Positions 22,178-30,300 of a DNA stretch of 64,000 nt are shown here, piece by piece. The stretch is from UBA4877 sp002399285 (GTDB lineage Bacteria > Bacillota > Thermoanaerobacteria > Thermoanaerobacterales > UBA4877), in assembly GCA_036771835.1 (NCBI GenBank), contig DAIPGN010000002.1, positions 124,001 through 188,000 of the forward strand. The letters are read 5' to 3'. The notes beneath the pieces were generated by a model. That model did not search any database. It saw nothing but the letters and a program-made list of their open reading frames with translations, and was not told the origin of the DNA. The position numbers were made by a program, and so were the translations under genes. Each line of letters opens with the position of its first letter. Within the stretch, counting starts at the first letter, position 1.

Positions 22178-23735
22178 CATTTCTCACCTCATTAATATAA
22201 ATACTCGTCATGTGGGTACCACTGGAGCCGTTCAACCAACCAACTTCAAGATTAACCGGGATATTATGCTTATTGTAAAAAATAATTCGCTGTTCATATT
22301 TTACGCCTTGTTTGTTTTTCCCTTTTATTCTTGATGGATTAAATTTGGCTCTATTCAAAATATCTTCCCTAAACTCCTTATAGTTGTTAATATCATATCC
22401 TAATTTATTAGAAATAAGCCTCCCTTTGATTAACCCATCTTCATTCTTGCCCGCAAATAGATATTTAGTAAATTTATCTTCAGCAATAATTGCTTTCTCT
22501 GCATTTGGTAATTTCAACTCAGGATTATCAATCAGTTTCTTTCGCCTTGAATAATCTACTTTTACAAGTCTATAATCCTCACTGTCATTATACTTCAAAT
22601 TCTGGAAACCATCAAAATTTTTCGGTGTATCTTTTCCTAAAACCTCCTTGTATCTTTCATATTGAGCTCTGTCGCCATGCCTATTCTTCCACTTCTTCTC
22701 AGCCGTCACAGCAGCAGGATTGCTTTCAACATATTCCTTATGCCATTCGGTATAATTCATATCTGCGTCCACCGTGGTACTTTTTCCTGTCTTCGTATCT
22801 CTGGCCGCCCGTGTATCATCCGCAGTATCCACGTCTTCATAGTATGGAACCGTAGTACAGCGGCACCATGAATGCTTTGGCGGCAACGTTTCTCCTGTAA
22901 TACCTTTTCCGATGTCAAATGTCTCCCCGTCCAGCGGCCCGCAGTCCTCGCATGTTTTCAGGTCCAGCGTAGCAAGCCATTGATACTTTTCTACGCCATC
23001 CTCCTGGTATGCGGTCTGGCTTGCTTGCTCCATTATAAAGCTGCTTTCCGTCTGCAGGAGCCGATACGCTTCATACTTCTTAGTTTTGAACTTCTTAGCG
23101 AAATCTGCAGACAGAGTGCTCGGATTTTTCCCCTGCACAAGCATTGTTGTGATCGATTCGTTCAGCTGCTGCAGCATGTGATCTTTCTGCTTCCATATCC
23201 GAGTAGAAAAATCAGCTCCATTGAAAGGATATTTAATTAATTCTTCAATAGTATGTGGATTAACTTGTGCAAATTCTTGATGAAAGCTATGGTATTGGTC
23301 TATATTGAACCAGGTCCTATAATACGCATCTGAATAAACATCCTTCAAGGCATCTTCCCCTTGATATTGATAATCTATGAAATACAGCTCCTGCAGCAAG
23401 GCATCTATCTGTTTTTCAAGTGCCTGATACCTCGTTATCCTGGCTTTAATGGACATATTGTTAAGCTCAAGGTTATACTTACCCATATTTTCGTTTACCT
23501 TGGCTATAAAATCTTTCAGATCTCCTATTTCAACTTTACTAAGTAACCTTTGAGCATCTGCATAAGATACTATATTGTTTTCATTCATATATCGAACATA
23601 AAAATCATTTATAACAGAATGAATTCCCTTTTTTGACTGCTCAAATGTCTTCTCGAGTCTCTTGTAATACTCTTTAACTTTCATTTCCCCAGCAAGGTAC
23701 TTTTGTTCCTGCCGAGCCTCCCAATACGACATCAT
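22167..23735 (-). CDS. MuF/SPP1 gp7-like head protein with C-terminal toxin domain
   Basis: A 522-residue two-part protein. The N-terminal ~310 residues are a minor head protein of the gp7/MuF family: long helices, then W-L-A-T-L-D-L-K-T-C-E-D-C-G-P-L-D-G and K-H-S-W-C-R-C-T-T-V-P. The last ~150 residues form a separate beta-rich domain (N-A-E-K-A-I-I-A-E-D-K-F-T-K-Y-L, then G-T-H-M-T-S-I-Y-I-N-E-V) that resembles DUF6883-type polymorphic toxin nucleases. Fusions of MuF proteins with toxin domains are known in Firmicutes prophages. A small immunity-like gene overlaps the 3' end. The toxin may be delivered with the phage DNA. Confidence 0.85.
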   Translation of the reverse strand: MMSYWEARQEQKYLAGEMKVKEYYKRLEKTFEQSKKGIHSVINDFYVRYMNENNIVSYADAQRLLSKVEIGDLKDFIAKVNENMGKYNLELNNMSIKARITRYQALEKQIDALLQELYFIDYQYQGEDALKDVYSDAYYRTWFNIDQYHSFHQEFAQVNPHTIEELIKYPFNGADFSTRIWKQKDHMLQQLNESITTMLVQGKNPSTLSADFAKKFKTKKYEAYRLLQTESSFIMEQASQTAYQEDGVEKYQWLATLDLKTCEDCGPLDGETFDIGKGITGETLPPKHSWCRCTTVPYYEDVDTADDTRAARDTKTGKSTTVDADMNYTEWHKEYVESNPAAVTAEKKWKNRHGDRAQYERYKEVLGKDTPKNFDGFQNLKYNDSEDYRLVKVDYSRRKKLIDNPELKLPNAEKAIIAEDKFTKYLFAGKNEDGLIKGRLISNKLGYDINNYKEFREDILNRAKFNPSRIKGKNKQGVKYEQRIIFYNKHNIPVNLEVGWLNGSSGTHMTSIYINEVRNDES

Positions 23736-25153
23736 TCATCGCCGCCTTCATCGTTCCCCTCGTCAAACTCCGGCGCTATGTCGGTTTGTGCCTCCTTCTC
23801 TATTTGTTTCATTTCTTGATCGAGATCTGTCACAAATGGATGATTTGCAACTATAGTTTGGTGGGATATGACGCCCATACTCTTTACACAGTTATCAACA
23901 GTCTCGGCCTGGTTGACCTGGATGTCACGGTTAAAAATAATCGTGATTTCCTTATCTGAAACCGGCTTTCCTGTCAGTTCCATATACTTATTCACGAAAT
24001 ACAATAACTGTTCAAAAGACCATTTGAAGTTATCCTCCAGAGCATTACACTTCAAATCCAACCCTGAATAAATGAACGCCAACGCTATACCAGAGGGACT
24101 GTTTCCCAGCTTGTCACTGGATTTATCCACGCCCTGCCCAAAATCAAAAATATCTTTTTTAAGCTGCTGATAATGCTTTTCCGCAGCGTCCACGTTCAAC
24201 GGAGTATCAAGTTTATCCAGCCCCGCGTGTTCATCAGCTTCCACCTTCACAGAACGATAATAAGACAGATCCCGTACGAAGGTAGATAAGTCTTGCCCGT
24301 CATAACCTTTTAAAATCATAATATAATTTTTTATATCCTCAATGTCGTTTGATACATCAGATCTTGTCTTATCATAGTCGTCAATCAGCGTTTTCACAAA
24401 CTGCAGATCCGGAAACTCAAAATCGTTATTTTTGAAGGGAATAAACGGTACTCTCTCCCAACTGCCCGGCTGCCCTCCAACCTCGAAATGAGGAAGAACC
24501 GTACCACTGCCGGGAACAGTTAGGTATTTCTCAGCGTCCAATATGACATTCCCGTCTTCGTCCTGCGTATAGTAAGTAACGCCTTCGGGCGTATGATATT
24601 CGATTTTCGTCAGATACTTTTTCTGCTTACCTTCGTAGGTCTCGACATCGTAATAACGTATAAATGCCTCTAATACCTCATGGTCATTATCGTCCCATAT
24701 CGGTATACACTGTTCCGATGGGATTTTTAACATCTTAAACTCGCCGTCTTCGTTTATGTACGGCTCAAGCCACGCCATGCCCTTGTTACTCGCCTCTGTG
24801 CCCATTTGGACCAGCTTTTTCTGAAACCTCTTACCTAGGATCTCAGTCACAGCATAAAGATAGCCCTGATCCTCACACTGGATAGTGTACGGCTTGACCA
24901 AAAGATAGTTGATCTTATCGTCAACCAGCGTGTGCATGAAACCGTGGGATAGCCGGTTATTTGTTTTGGTCTCGTCCTCTACCAGCCGTTCATCCTCATA
25001 TCGATACATTTTCCGGTCAAGGATATCATTCTCAGCCCGATAGTATTTGTCACCTTTCAGCATGAGCCGCCGTTCCTTGGAGGCGTTGAATTCATCGATA
25101 TTAATTTTTATAATTTCGGGCAACGTCAGCATGTTAACATCATTCTGTATCAC
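23732..25153 (-). CDS. Portal protein, SPP1 gp6 type
   Basis: A 473-residue portal. Hallmarks are R-L-S-H-G-F-M-H-T-L-V-D-D-K-I-N-Y-L-L near residue 70, V-P-F-I-P-F-K-N-N and a C-terminal acidic tail. It forms the dodecameric ring through which DNA enters. It overlaps the MuF gene by 4 bp and follows the large terminase by 15 bp. Confidence 0.95.
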   Translation of the reverse strand: MIQNDVNMLTLPEIIKINIDEFNASKERRLMLKGDKYYRAENDILDRKMYRYEDERLVEDETKTNNRLSHGFMHTLVDDKINYLLVKPYTIQCEDQGYLYAVTEILGKRFQKKLVQMGTEASNKGMAWLEPYINEDGEFKMLKIPSEQCIPIWDDNDHEVLEAFIRYYDVETYEGKQKKYLTKIEYHTPEGVTYYTQDEDGNVILDAEKYLTVPGSGTVLPHFEVGGQPGSWERVPFIPFKNNDFEFPDLQFVKTLIDDYDKTRSDVSNDIEDIKNYIMILKGYDGQDLSTFVRDLSYYRSVKVEADEHAGLDKLDTPLNVDAAEKHYQQLKKDIFDFGQGVDKSSDKLGNSPSGIALAFIYSGLDLKCNALEDNFKWSFEQLLYFVNKYMELTGKPVSDKEITIIFNRDIQVNQAETVDNCVKSMGVISHQTIVANHPFVTDLDQEMKQIEKEAQTDIAPEFDEGNDEGGDE

Positions 25154-25168
25154 TTTCTCACCCCATTT

Positions 25169-26419
25169 TTACTTAAATATTTTTAAGCCGCCACCGCGCA
25201 TATCATCTTCAAGGCTATAGCGTGCAGCGTCGATGCAGTGATTTTCCTTATCCGGAAATTCGGCCTTAAAGTTCCCATCTTTGTCTTTCTCTAATTCGTA
25301 GTTCAAAAACTCCCTGGCTGCGTTTGGGCATCGGTCTATGTCGATCGCAATTTCTTCAAGGTCCTGCAAAAACTTTATACCGTAGTCTACACTGTCCGGC
25401 CCTTTCACGGCGCCTTTCATCCGTATACCGTACGTCCTCATTTCGGCTATGGATTTTGGCTCCGCACTGTCTGCTATGATTGTTTGGTGATTTGGATCCC
25501 TCGCCTTGATCATTTCCGCAGCTTTCCGGTTACTCAGGCCGACCTTGTATATTTCGTCGAAAATAAATAGCCGGCGCCTGGTCTTATCGAAGTGCGACCG
25601 TAAATATACAAACGGATCCACGGCATACCCCCAGTCAACGCCACGCTTAACGTGGTCGAAGGATCTGATTTCCTCATCGCTGATCTTTCGTATTTTGACA
25701 TTCGCGAATACCTCGCCGCCGGTACCGGTGACTTCCCCAAGATATTCATGCTTGTATGCGTTCTCGTTAGCAGCTTTCAGGTGCTCCGCTTCAATTAAAA
25801 ACTGCTCACCAAGCCACTGCTTAGGTACCGTCAGATAGGTACTATGATGAACTTTCTTGTCCGGCTGCTCAATTAATACCTCTTCATTCACCCAGGACTT
25901 TACGCTCTTCGGCGGGTTAAAGGTATAAAAAACGACGAATTCTTCACCACCACGCATGAAGGACTGATTCAGTGTTCGTACTTCCTCCATACCGTTGAAT
26001 TCGTCGGTTTCTTCGTACCATATATATTTGAAATACCCTTTACTTAACTTTGTGGACTTTATTTTCCGCGGTTTGTCTGCGCCGCGGAATAATATTTTCT
26101 GTCCTGTAGTAACGTAGGTAAGCTCCATTGGACTGATTTTTACTTCCCAGTAATTTGATACTCCTAACACATCAACAGCCCATTTCAACTGTTCAAACAC
26201 GCTGTCCTTCAAATATAAGCCGACTTTCCGCAGTGCTATACCATTTGCCGCTGGGTCCTTCATCATACCTAAAATAATTTGTATTGCCGCGAACGACGAC
26301 TTCGTACTGCCCCTGCCGCCCTTAAGCCAATAGTGGGTATAGCGACTATTCTTGATGTCATTGTGGATACCGTAGAAGCTAGGCGCTATAAGGTTCGATA
26401 ATCTAACTGTCTTCCCCAT
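25169..26419 (-). CDS. xtmB: Terminase large subunit (PBSX family)
   Basis: A 416-residue packaging ATPase/nuclease. The Walker A-like L-K-G-G-R-G-S-T-K-S is at about 33-42, Walker B Y-I-W-Y-E-E-T-D-E-F near 130, and nuclease acidic residues in R-G-V-D-W-G-Y (about 239), I-I-A-D-S-A and a late C-I-D-A-A-R-Y. It is of the family with fewer sequence-specific cuts (headful packaging in PBSX). It overlaps the small subunit by 17 bp. Confidence 0.95.
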   Translation of the reverse strand: MGKTVRLSNLIAPSFYGIHNDIKNSRYTHYWLKGGRGSTKSSFAAIQIILGMMKDPAANGIALRKVGLYLKDSVFEQLKWAVDVLGVSNYWEVKISPMELTYVTTGQKILFRGADKPRKIKSTKLSKGYFKYIWYEETDEFNGMEEVRTLNQSFMRGGEEFVVFYTFNPPKSVKSWVNEEVLIEQPDKKVHHSTYLTVPKQWLGEQFLIEAEHLKAANENAYKHEYLGEVTGTGGEVFANVKIRKISDEEIRSFDHVKRGVDWGYAVDPFVYLRSHFDKTRRRLFIFDEIYKVGLSNRKAAEMIKARDPNHQTIIADSAEPKSIAEMRTYGIRMKGAVKGPDSVDYGIKFLQDLEEIAIDIDRCPNAAREFLNYELEKDKDGNFKAEFPDKENHCIDAARYSLEDDMRGGGLKIFK

Positions 26420-26909
26420 CGTTGCTTATATCGTCCACTATTTTTATACCCACATCGGCAGAGAGATTGACGTTTTCGCTGAATAGGGCGTACCGTTTCC
26501 CGAGTAACTCGGCTGCTTTATTTGCATCTGACAGCTTCGCAGGAATCTCCACGACCTGCGGTACTTCTCTCTTGATAGTTTGCTTTCTCATAGTACCTTT
26601 TGCGTCCGGTACATATTTCGATGTTTCTTCGGAAGTAGTCACGACGATATTTTCTGTATACTCGCGTCTCATGACCGAAGTTAGGTACTCCATGACCTCT
26701 TGCACATCGGCTATTTTCTTCGAGGATATCTTCTTGAGTACTTTCTGTATCTCTTTCTGAATCTTATCATTTCTTAGGAGCTTTAGTGCGCTCACAGCTG
26801 CTGCGTTTTCTTTTGCCTTGTACCCTGCACGAATGTATGCCTGAGTGGCGTTCAGATCAACCAGGTATTCTTCCACAAATCTTTTTTGTTTTTCTGTTAG
26901 CTTAGCCAA
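26403..26909 (-). CDS. xtmA: Terminase small subunit
   Basis: A 168-residue protein opening L-T-E-K-Q-K-R-F-V-E-E-Y-L-V-D-L-N-A-T-Q-A-Y-I-R-A-G-Y split over two helices of a DNA-binding domain, the classical terminase_2 signature. It recognises the packaging start. It is the first gene of the late operon, 27 bp after a leader terminator. Four 10-bp repeats lie upstream at 27029-27068. Confidence 0.93.
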   Translation of the reverse strand: MAKLTEKQKRFVEEYLVDLNATQAYIRAGYKAKENAAAVSALKLLRNDKIQKEIQKVLKKISSKKIADVQEVMEYLTSVMRREYTENIVVTTSEETSKYVPDAKGTMRKQTIKREVPQVVEIPAKLSDANKAAELLGKRYALFSENVNLSADVGIKIVDDISNDGEDS

Positions 26910-26933
26910 TCAGGCCCACCTCCTTTTAAACAT

Positions 26934-26959
26934 AAAAAAAGAGCCCTAAAAGAGCTCTT
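26934..26959 (-). terminator. Leader terminator ahead of the late operon
   Basis: AAGAGC (minus 26959-26954... read 5' to 3') pairs with GCTCTT (26944-26939), followed by seven T. It lies downstream of the putative late promoter at 27008-27035 and upstream of the small terminase gene, so it either ends early transcripts or is a Q-type antitermination checkpoint. Confidence 0.75.
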
Positions 26960-27007
26960 AAACCGCTGGTTTATTCTCATTATAGAGGAATAACATGATT
27001 CTATGCT

Positions 27008-27035
27008 ACTATAATATCTCTTTAATAAGTGCCAA
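27008..27035 (-). promoter_or_regulatory. Putative late promoter
   Basis: Minus-strand TTGGCA (27035-27030) and TATAGT (27013-27008) with 16-bp spacing. The -35 lies in the first of four 10-bp repeats. It is the only promoter-like sequence between the early regulator gene and the terminase. Confidence 0.55.
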
Positions 27036-27068
27036 ACAAGGGCAAATTGTGCCAAAGTGTGCCACTTT
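27029..27068. repeat. Four helically phased 10-bp repeats upstream of terminase
   Basis: Starting at 27029, 27039, 27049 and 27059 the sequence reads GTGCCAAACA, AGGGCAAATT, GTGCCAAAGT, GTGCCACTTT: three close copies and one degenerate copy spaced exactly one helical turn apart. Placement suggests activator sites for late transcription or a packaging site. Confidence 0.65.
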
Positions 27069-27072
27069 AAAA

Positions 27073-27480
27073 TTAATATTTTAAATTTCGCAATGCCCTT
27101 GCGTGGGTCCTGTGCACCGTCCTTATGGATATACCCATCTTCTCGGATATTTGTTCCCATGTAAGAAACTCAATATAGCGGTATCTTAGTAACAATCTTT
27201 CATTATTATTATCTAAAAAATTAATTGCTTTTCTGATTTCATCTTTTAATTCTACATATCGATCTATCTCGGCGTCAATCTTTCTTTCCAAATCCACTAT
27301 CTTATCCACACATTTCACGAAGGGAGGGTCTTGCCTCCGCGTTTTTGAGCCGGGCATCCCCGTGAGATTCGTGCCTTGAATACACTTGGATAATTCCCGG
27401 AGCTCTGTCACTTCCTCAAGGTCGCTATTAATCAGTTCGTTCAGCCTATATGCCTGTCTCAAATACTGTTTAGCCGTCAT
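27073..27480 (-). CDS. ArpU/DUF1492-like late transcription regulator
   Basis: A 135-residue protein. The first two thirds are coiled-coil helices; the last 50 residues are a sigma-region-4-like helix-turn-helix: Y-I-E-F-L-T-W-E-Q-I-S-E-K-M-G-I-S-I-R-T then V-H-R-T-H-A-R-A-L. Proteins of this group regulate late genes in Firmicutes phages. It is the last early gene and directly precedes the repeats and promoter ahead of the terminase. Confidence 0.82.
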   Translation of the reverse strand: MTAKQYLRQAYRLNELINSDLEEVTELRELSKCIQGTNLTGMPGSKTRRQDPPFVKCVDKIVDLERKIDAEIDRYVELKDEIRKAINFLDNNNERLLLRYRYIEFLTWEQISEKMGISIRTVHRTHARALRNLKY

Positions 27481-27497
27481 CTGCCCTTCTCCCCCTT

Positions 27498-27677
27498 TTA
27501 ATGTGCCCTCTGATACTTCCTTACGGCCTCGTTGACCTTCCTCGCCCAGTCCGAATCAGTCGTGTGCGCCCAGCACTCGTCCGGTTCCCTCGTGAACACC
27601 AGGCATCCCTTCCTATACGATGTGCCCCGCTTCTCACACGTTTCGCAGCTGTTTTGTGTTCTCCTCTCATTCGCCAT
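27498..27677 (-). CDS. Small Cys-containing phage protein
   Basis: Start chosen at the ATG at 27677 (M-A-N-E-R-R-T), since an upstream ATG lies in the sigma factor gene. The 59 residues include C-E-T-C-E-K-R and two later cysteines, and a likely zinc knuckle. Family unknown; similar short genes lie beside sigma-like regulators in related phages. Confidence 0.6.
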   Translation of the reverse strand: MANERRTQNSCETCEKRGTSYRKGCLVFTREPDECWAHTTDSDWARKVNEAVRKYQRAH

Positions 27678-27690
27678 GGAAATACCCCCT

Positions 27691-28485
27691 TCATACCTCA
27701 ACCAATTCTTTCAGGCGCGCCCTCCTTTTCCCGGTTTTAAGCTTCCGCAGGGCGCTCTTTTCTATTTGCCTCGCCCTCTCCTTTGACACCCCGAATCTCT
27801 CTCCCACGTCAGCCAATGTACAAGTTTCTCCGTAGAATCCAAACCGCATCTTGAGTACTTCCCGCTCTCGCTCTGGGATGCCTCTGAACGCTTTCTTCAT
27901 GTTTTCATCCGTCACTATTTCGCTGCACACCCTATCCTCGAAATACGCATCCTCATCCTCTATGAAGTCGCCTATGGTTCTTATGCTGTTATCATCCTCT
28001 GATTCAACCTCCCTATCCAAAGATAGAATCTCACAATCAGCTTCTTCCAAGAATTCTACAGCCTCCGGGATCATCCCCACAGCTTGACCCAGTTCCTCAG
28101 CTGTTGGTTCCCTTCCATGTGTAGCAAGGAATTCTCCTTGGACTACTTTAATTTTGCTTTTTTGCACATCCATGTACGCCGGGAGTCGTATCATTCGACC
28201 GCGGTCTGCCACGGCGCGGGACATGAAATGCCTAATCCACCAAACTGCATACGTACTGAATTTATAGTCTCGCCGATAATCAAACTTCTCTATGGCTTTC
28301 ATGAGACCAATGCAGCCCTCCTGAATGAGATCCTCCCAGTCTAAGCCCCGCCCTAAATACCGTCCGACCGCTTTATATACCAGCCTCATATTTTTTTCTA
28401 TGAATTCATCACGAGCTGCAATATCTCCCTGTTCTATCCGCTTAAACAGCTCAACCTCTTCCTCACGCGTCAATAATTCAGACAT
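27691..28485 (-). CDS. Phage-encoded sigma-70 factor with regions 2, 3 and 4
   Basis: Start set at the ATG at 28485 with AGGAGGGAG upstream; a longer frame overlaps the next gene. The 264 residues match primary-type sigma factors. Region 2 has N-M-R-L-V-Y-K-A-V-G, L-I-Q-E-G-C-I-G-L-M-K-A, and Y-K-F-S-T-Y-A-V-W-W-I-R with promoter melting aromatics. Region 3 follows, and region 4 has the K-E-R-A-R-Q-I-E helix near the end. Region 1.1 is absent. It could redirect host RNA polymerase to phage genes. Located in the early operon between a zinc-binding protein and the small Cys protein. Confidence 0.92.
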   Translation of the reverse strand: MSELLTREEEVELFKRIEQGDIAARDEFIEKNMRLVYKAVGRYLGRGLDWEDLIQEGCIGLMKAIEKFDYRRDYKFSTYAVWWIRHFMSRAVADRGRMIRLPAYMDVQKSKIKVVQGEFLATHGREPTAEELGQAVGMIPEAVEFLEEADCEILSLDREVESEDDNSIRTIGDFIEDEDAYFEDRVCSEIVTDENMKKAFRGIPEREREVLKMRFGFYGETCTLADVGERFGVSKERARQIEKSALRKLKTGKRRARLKELVEV

Positions 28486-28876
28486 TTTTCTCCCTCCTTT
28501 TTCCATGTGCAACTTTCCTTTTGTGTTCGTGCGTTCTCAAAAAGTCATAAATCTTATGAATACAGTAGTCTAAATCATTTCTGCATTCTGCAGCTTCCTT
28601 GTCCCAATCTGGGCAATCAGGACATATAAACTGCTGGCAAAAATCTGCGCATCCGTATTGGAAGTCTTCCCCTGACATTCCATCATATGGATCTATATAA
28701 TTCCATAGTTCCTGCGCAATGAAGTCACACTTTTTGTGTGTGTTCCAATTGTAGATTGCATCGTTTTTTAATGTATTATGATGGTACAGTTCACCAGGTT
28801 CAATCTTCTCGCCGCAATAATTGCAGATATGCGGCTTTCTGGCTTTACGTTCACACGAAAAAATAAGTTCAGACAT
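28478..28876 (-). CDS. Zinc-ribbon phage protein of unknown function
   Basis: A 132-residue protein with C-N-Y-C-G near residue 18-22, a distal K-K-C, then C-x-x-F-C and C-P-D-C clusters, in all about a dozen Cys/His that could bind two zinc ions. It overlaps the sigma gene start by 8 bp. No known activity. Confidence 0.7.
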   Translation of the reverse strand: MSELIFSCERKARKPHICNYCGEKIEPGELYHHNTLKNDAIYNWNTHKKCDFIAQELWNYIDPYDGMSGEDFQYGCADFCQQFICPDCPDWDKEAAECRNDLDYCIHKIYDFLRTHEHKRKVAHGKRREKNV

Positions 28877-28887
28877 CTCTATTCCTC

Positions 28888-29277
28888 CTATTTCACTACT
28901 TTGAGCTCTAGCCCCGGAAACTTTGCCCGGAACTGTTTCTTTTTGATTTTGAAGACTTCGGTCTCTGTACCCTTGGTGTCTATCACGTCCGCCGTTTCGT
29001 CCAGGTGGAAAACCACGAAATCAGCCCGGTATGTCTCAGGTCGCTGATTCCCGAATCCCTCAATAAGTATGAATTCAGGCTGCCTGCAAAAGCCCTTTAT
29101 CTCGCCGGCATGGAGCCGGAGTTTCAGCTCCGAGTAGTAGTCGGCCTCTTTCTGCGAATCGAAGTGTATACCGTCCACCATGACACGCTTATTATGGTAC
29201 TTGCTAGGCTTCGGCATCTTTGGTGTCGCGCCCCTGCGGCTCATGAGCTCCGCATACTCGTCCTCAGTCATCCTCAT
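28888..29277 (-). CDS. DUF1064 nuclease-like protein
   Basis: A 129-residue protein of the DUF1064 group: S-K-Y-H-N-K-R-V-M-V-D-G-I-H-F-D-S-Q-K-E followed by A-D-Y-Y, then Y-R-A-D-F-V-V-F and V-I-D-T-K-G, a PD-(D/E)xK-type nuclease core (E, D, and D-x-K). The group is common in early regions of Firmicutes phages and is probably a Holliday-junction-type or recombination nuclease. Confidence 0.85.
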   Translation of the reverse strand: MRMTEDEYAELMSRRGATPKMPKPSKYHNKRVMVDGIHFDSQKEADYYSELKLRLHAGEIKGFCRQPEFILIEGFGNQRPETYRADFVVFHLDETADVIDTKGTETEVFKIKKKQFRAKFPGLELKVVK

Positions 29278-29627
29278 GCTTTGCCTCTTATCTGCTGGAG
29301 CTTTCCCATGACCTGTTCGTTGTCCTTGTATTTTTCTATAAATGCCTGAATATTCTCCCTTGCCATCATCTCCGGGTCAACCAAATCTGCTATACTTGAA
29401 ATATGGTATTGCGACGGTCTCTTGCACTTAGTTCCGTCATACATGTACTTCGTTCCTTCTGGGCATGTGCAATGTGCTATGAATTCTCCCATCCACCTGT
29501 TAACCTCTTTGTTGTATATGAGAAACCCTTGATCCATGCAAACCCAGCATTGTGGTATCTTGACTTCTTGCATCTTTGCCGGCGTGTTGTCTTTCAAAGT
29601 CTCAACATCAAACGTGATTGGGCCCAT
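29274..29627 (-). CDS. Phage protein with Cys pairs, unknown function
   Basis: A 117-residue protein. W-V-C-M-D-Q-G-F-L-I-Y and H-C-T-C-P-E-G-T-K-Y form a zinc-finger-like pattern seen in replication accessory proteins next to helicase loaders. It overlaps the helicase loader by 20 bp and DUF1064 by 4 bp. Confidence 0.6.
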   Translation of the reverse strand: MGPITFDVETLKDNTPAKMQEVKIPQCWVCMDQGFLIYNKEVNRWMGEFIAHCTCPEGTKYMYDGTKCKRPSQYHISSIADLVDPEMMARENIQAFIEKYKDNEQVMGKLQQIRGKA

Positions 29628-30300
29628 TCTTTTCCCCCTTTTCCACTCGCCAGTCCGGTCCTTCCATTAGGACTGGTGTACACATCTCAGCCAGTCTTGA
29701 CACGATCGCCTCACCCTTTTCCCCCATCCGCTCTATGAATGGCTCGGACATGAAGTTCGTCGTAACTAAAATCGGCTTTTCATCTTCATACAGCCGGTTC
29801 ACCAGCTGGTATATGATAGTGCTTGTATAATCACTGGCCTTTTCCTTCCCAAGATCATCAAGTACCAAAAGATCAACATTCGCCAGTGCGTCTATGATGT
29901 CTAACTCGCTCTCATCCGTGTGGAATGTCTGCTTCATTCTGCTGATTATATCCGCACTACTTCCGAACATAACCACGTATAGCTTCGATATGAGTTCATT
30001 CGCTATGGCCGCCGCGAGGTGTGTTTTACCTACACCTACGGAACCAGTGAGAAGCAATCCCTTAGTCTTCGGGAAGTTGTTTATAAAGGTTATGGCTGCG
30101 CAATGGGCCTCTTTATTCGTGCTGTCAATGGCGAAATTCTCAAAAGTCCTTTCCTGAAACCTCTTCCCGAGGCCACTCTGTGAAAGAAGCCTTTGAACTT
30201 TTTCCTGCTGCGCCTGTGCCAACATTTGCCTTGCCTGCTCTTCGTTTTTAGCTATACTTTTACGAATAAACCGCGACAATTCATCCATCCATATCACCAC
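29608..30300 (-). CDS. DnaC-like helicase loader ATPase
   Basis: A 230-residue AAA+ ATPase. Walker A is L-T-G-S-V-G-V-G-K-T-H-L near residue 82-93, Walker B is D-L-L-V-L-D-D-L-G-K-E near 133-143, and a sensor I-type V-T-T-N-F follows. It loads a replicative helicase at the phage origin. It overlaps the replication initiator gene by 7 bp; together they form the replication module. Confidence 0.93.
   Translation of the reverse strand: MVIWMDELSRFIRKSIAKNEEQARQMLAQAQQEKVQRLLSQSGLGKRFQERTFENFAIDSTNKEAHCAAITFINNFPKTKGLLLTGSVGVGKTHLAAAIANELISKLYVVMFGSSADIISRMKQTFHTDESELDIIDALANVDLLVLDDLGKEKASDYTSTIIYQLVNRLYEDEKPILVTTNFMSEPFIERMGEKGEAIVSRLAEMCTPVLMEGPDWRVEKGEKNGPNHV

Noticed and set aside
27029..27068. 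Iterons of a replication origin
   Set aside because: The replication genes are 2.5 kb away and the site lies next to the terminase and a promoter; late control or packaging is more likely.
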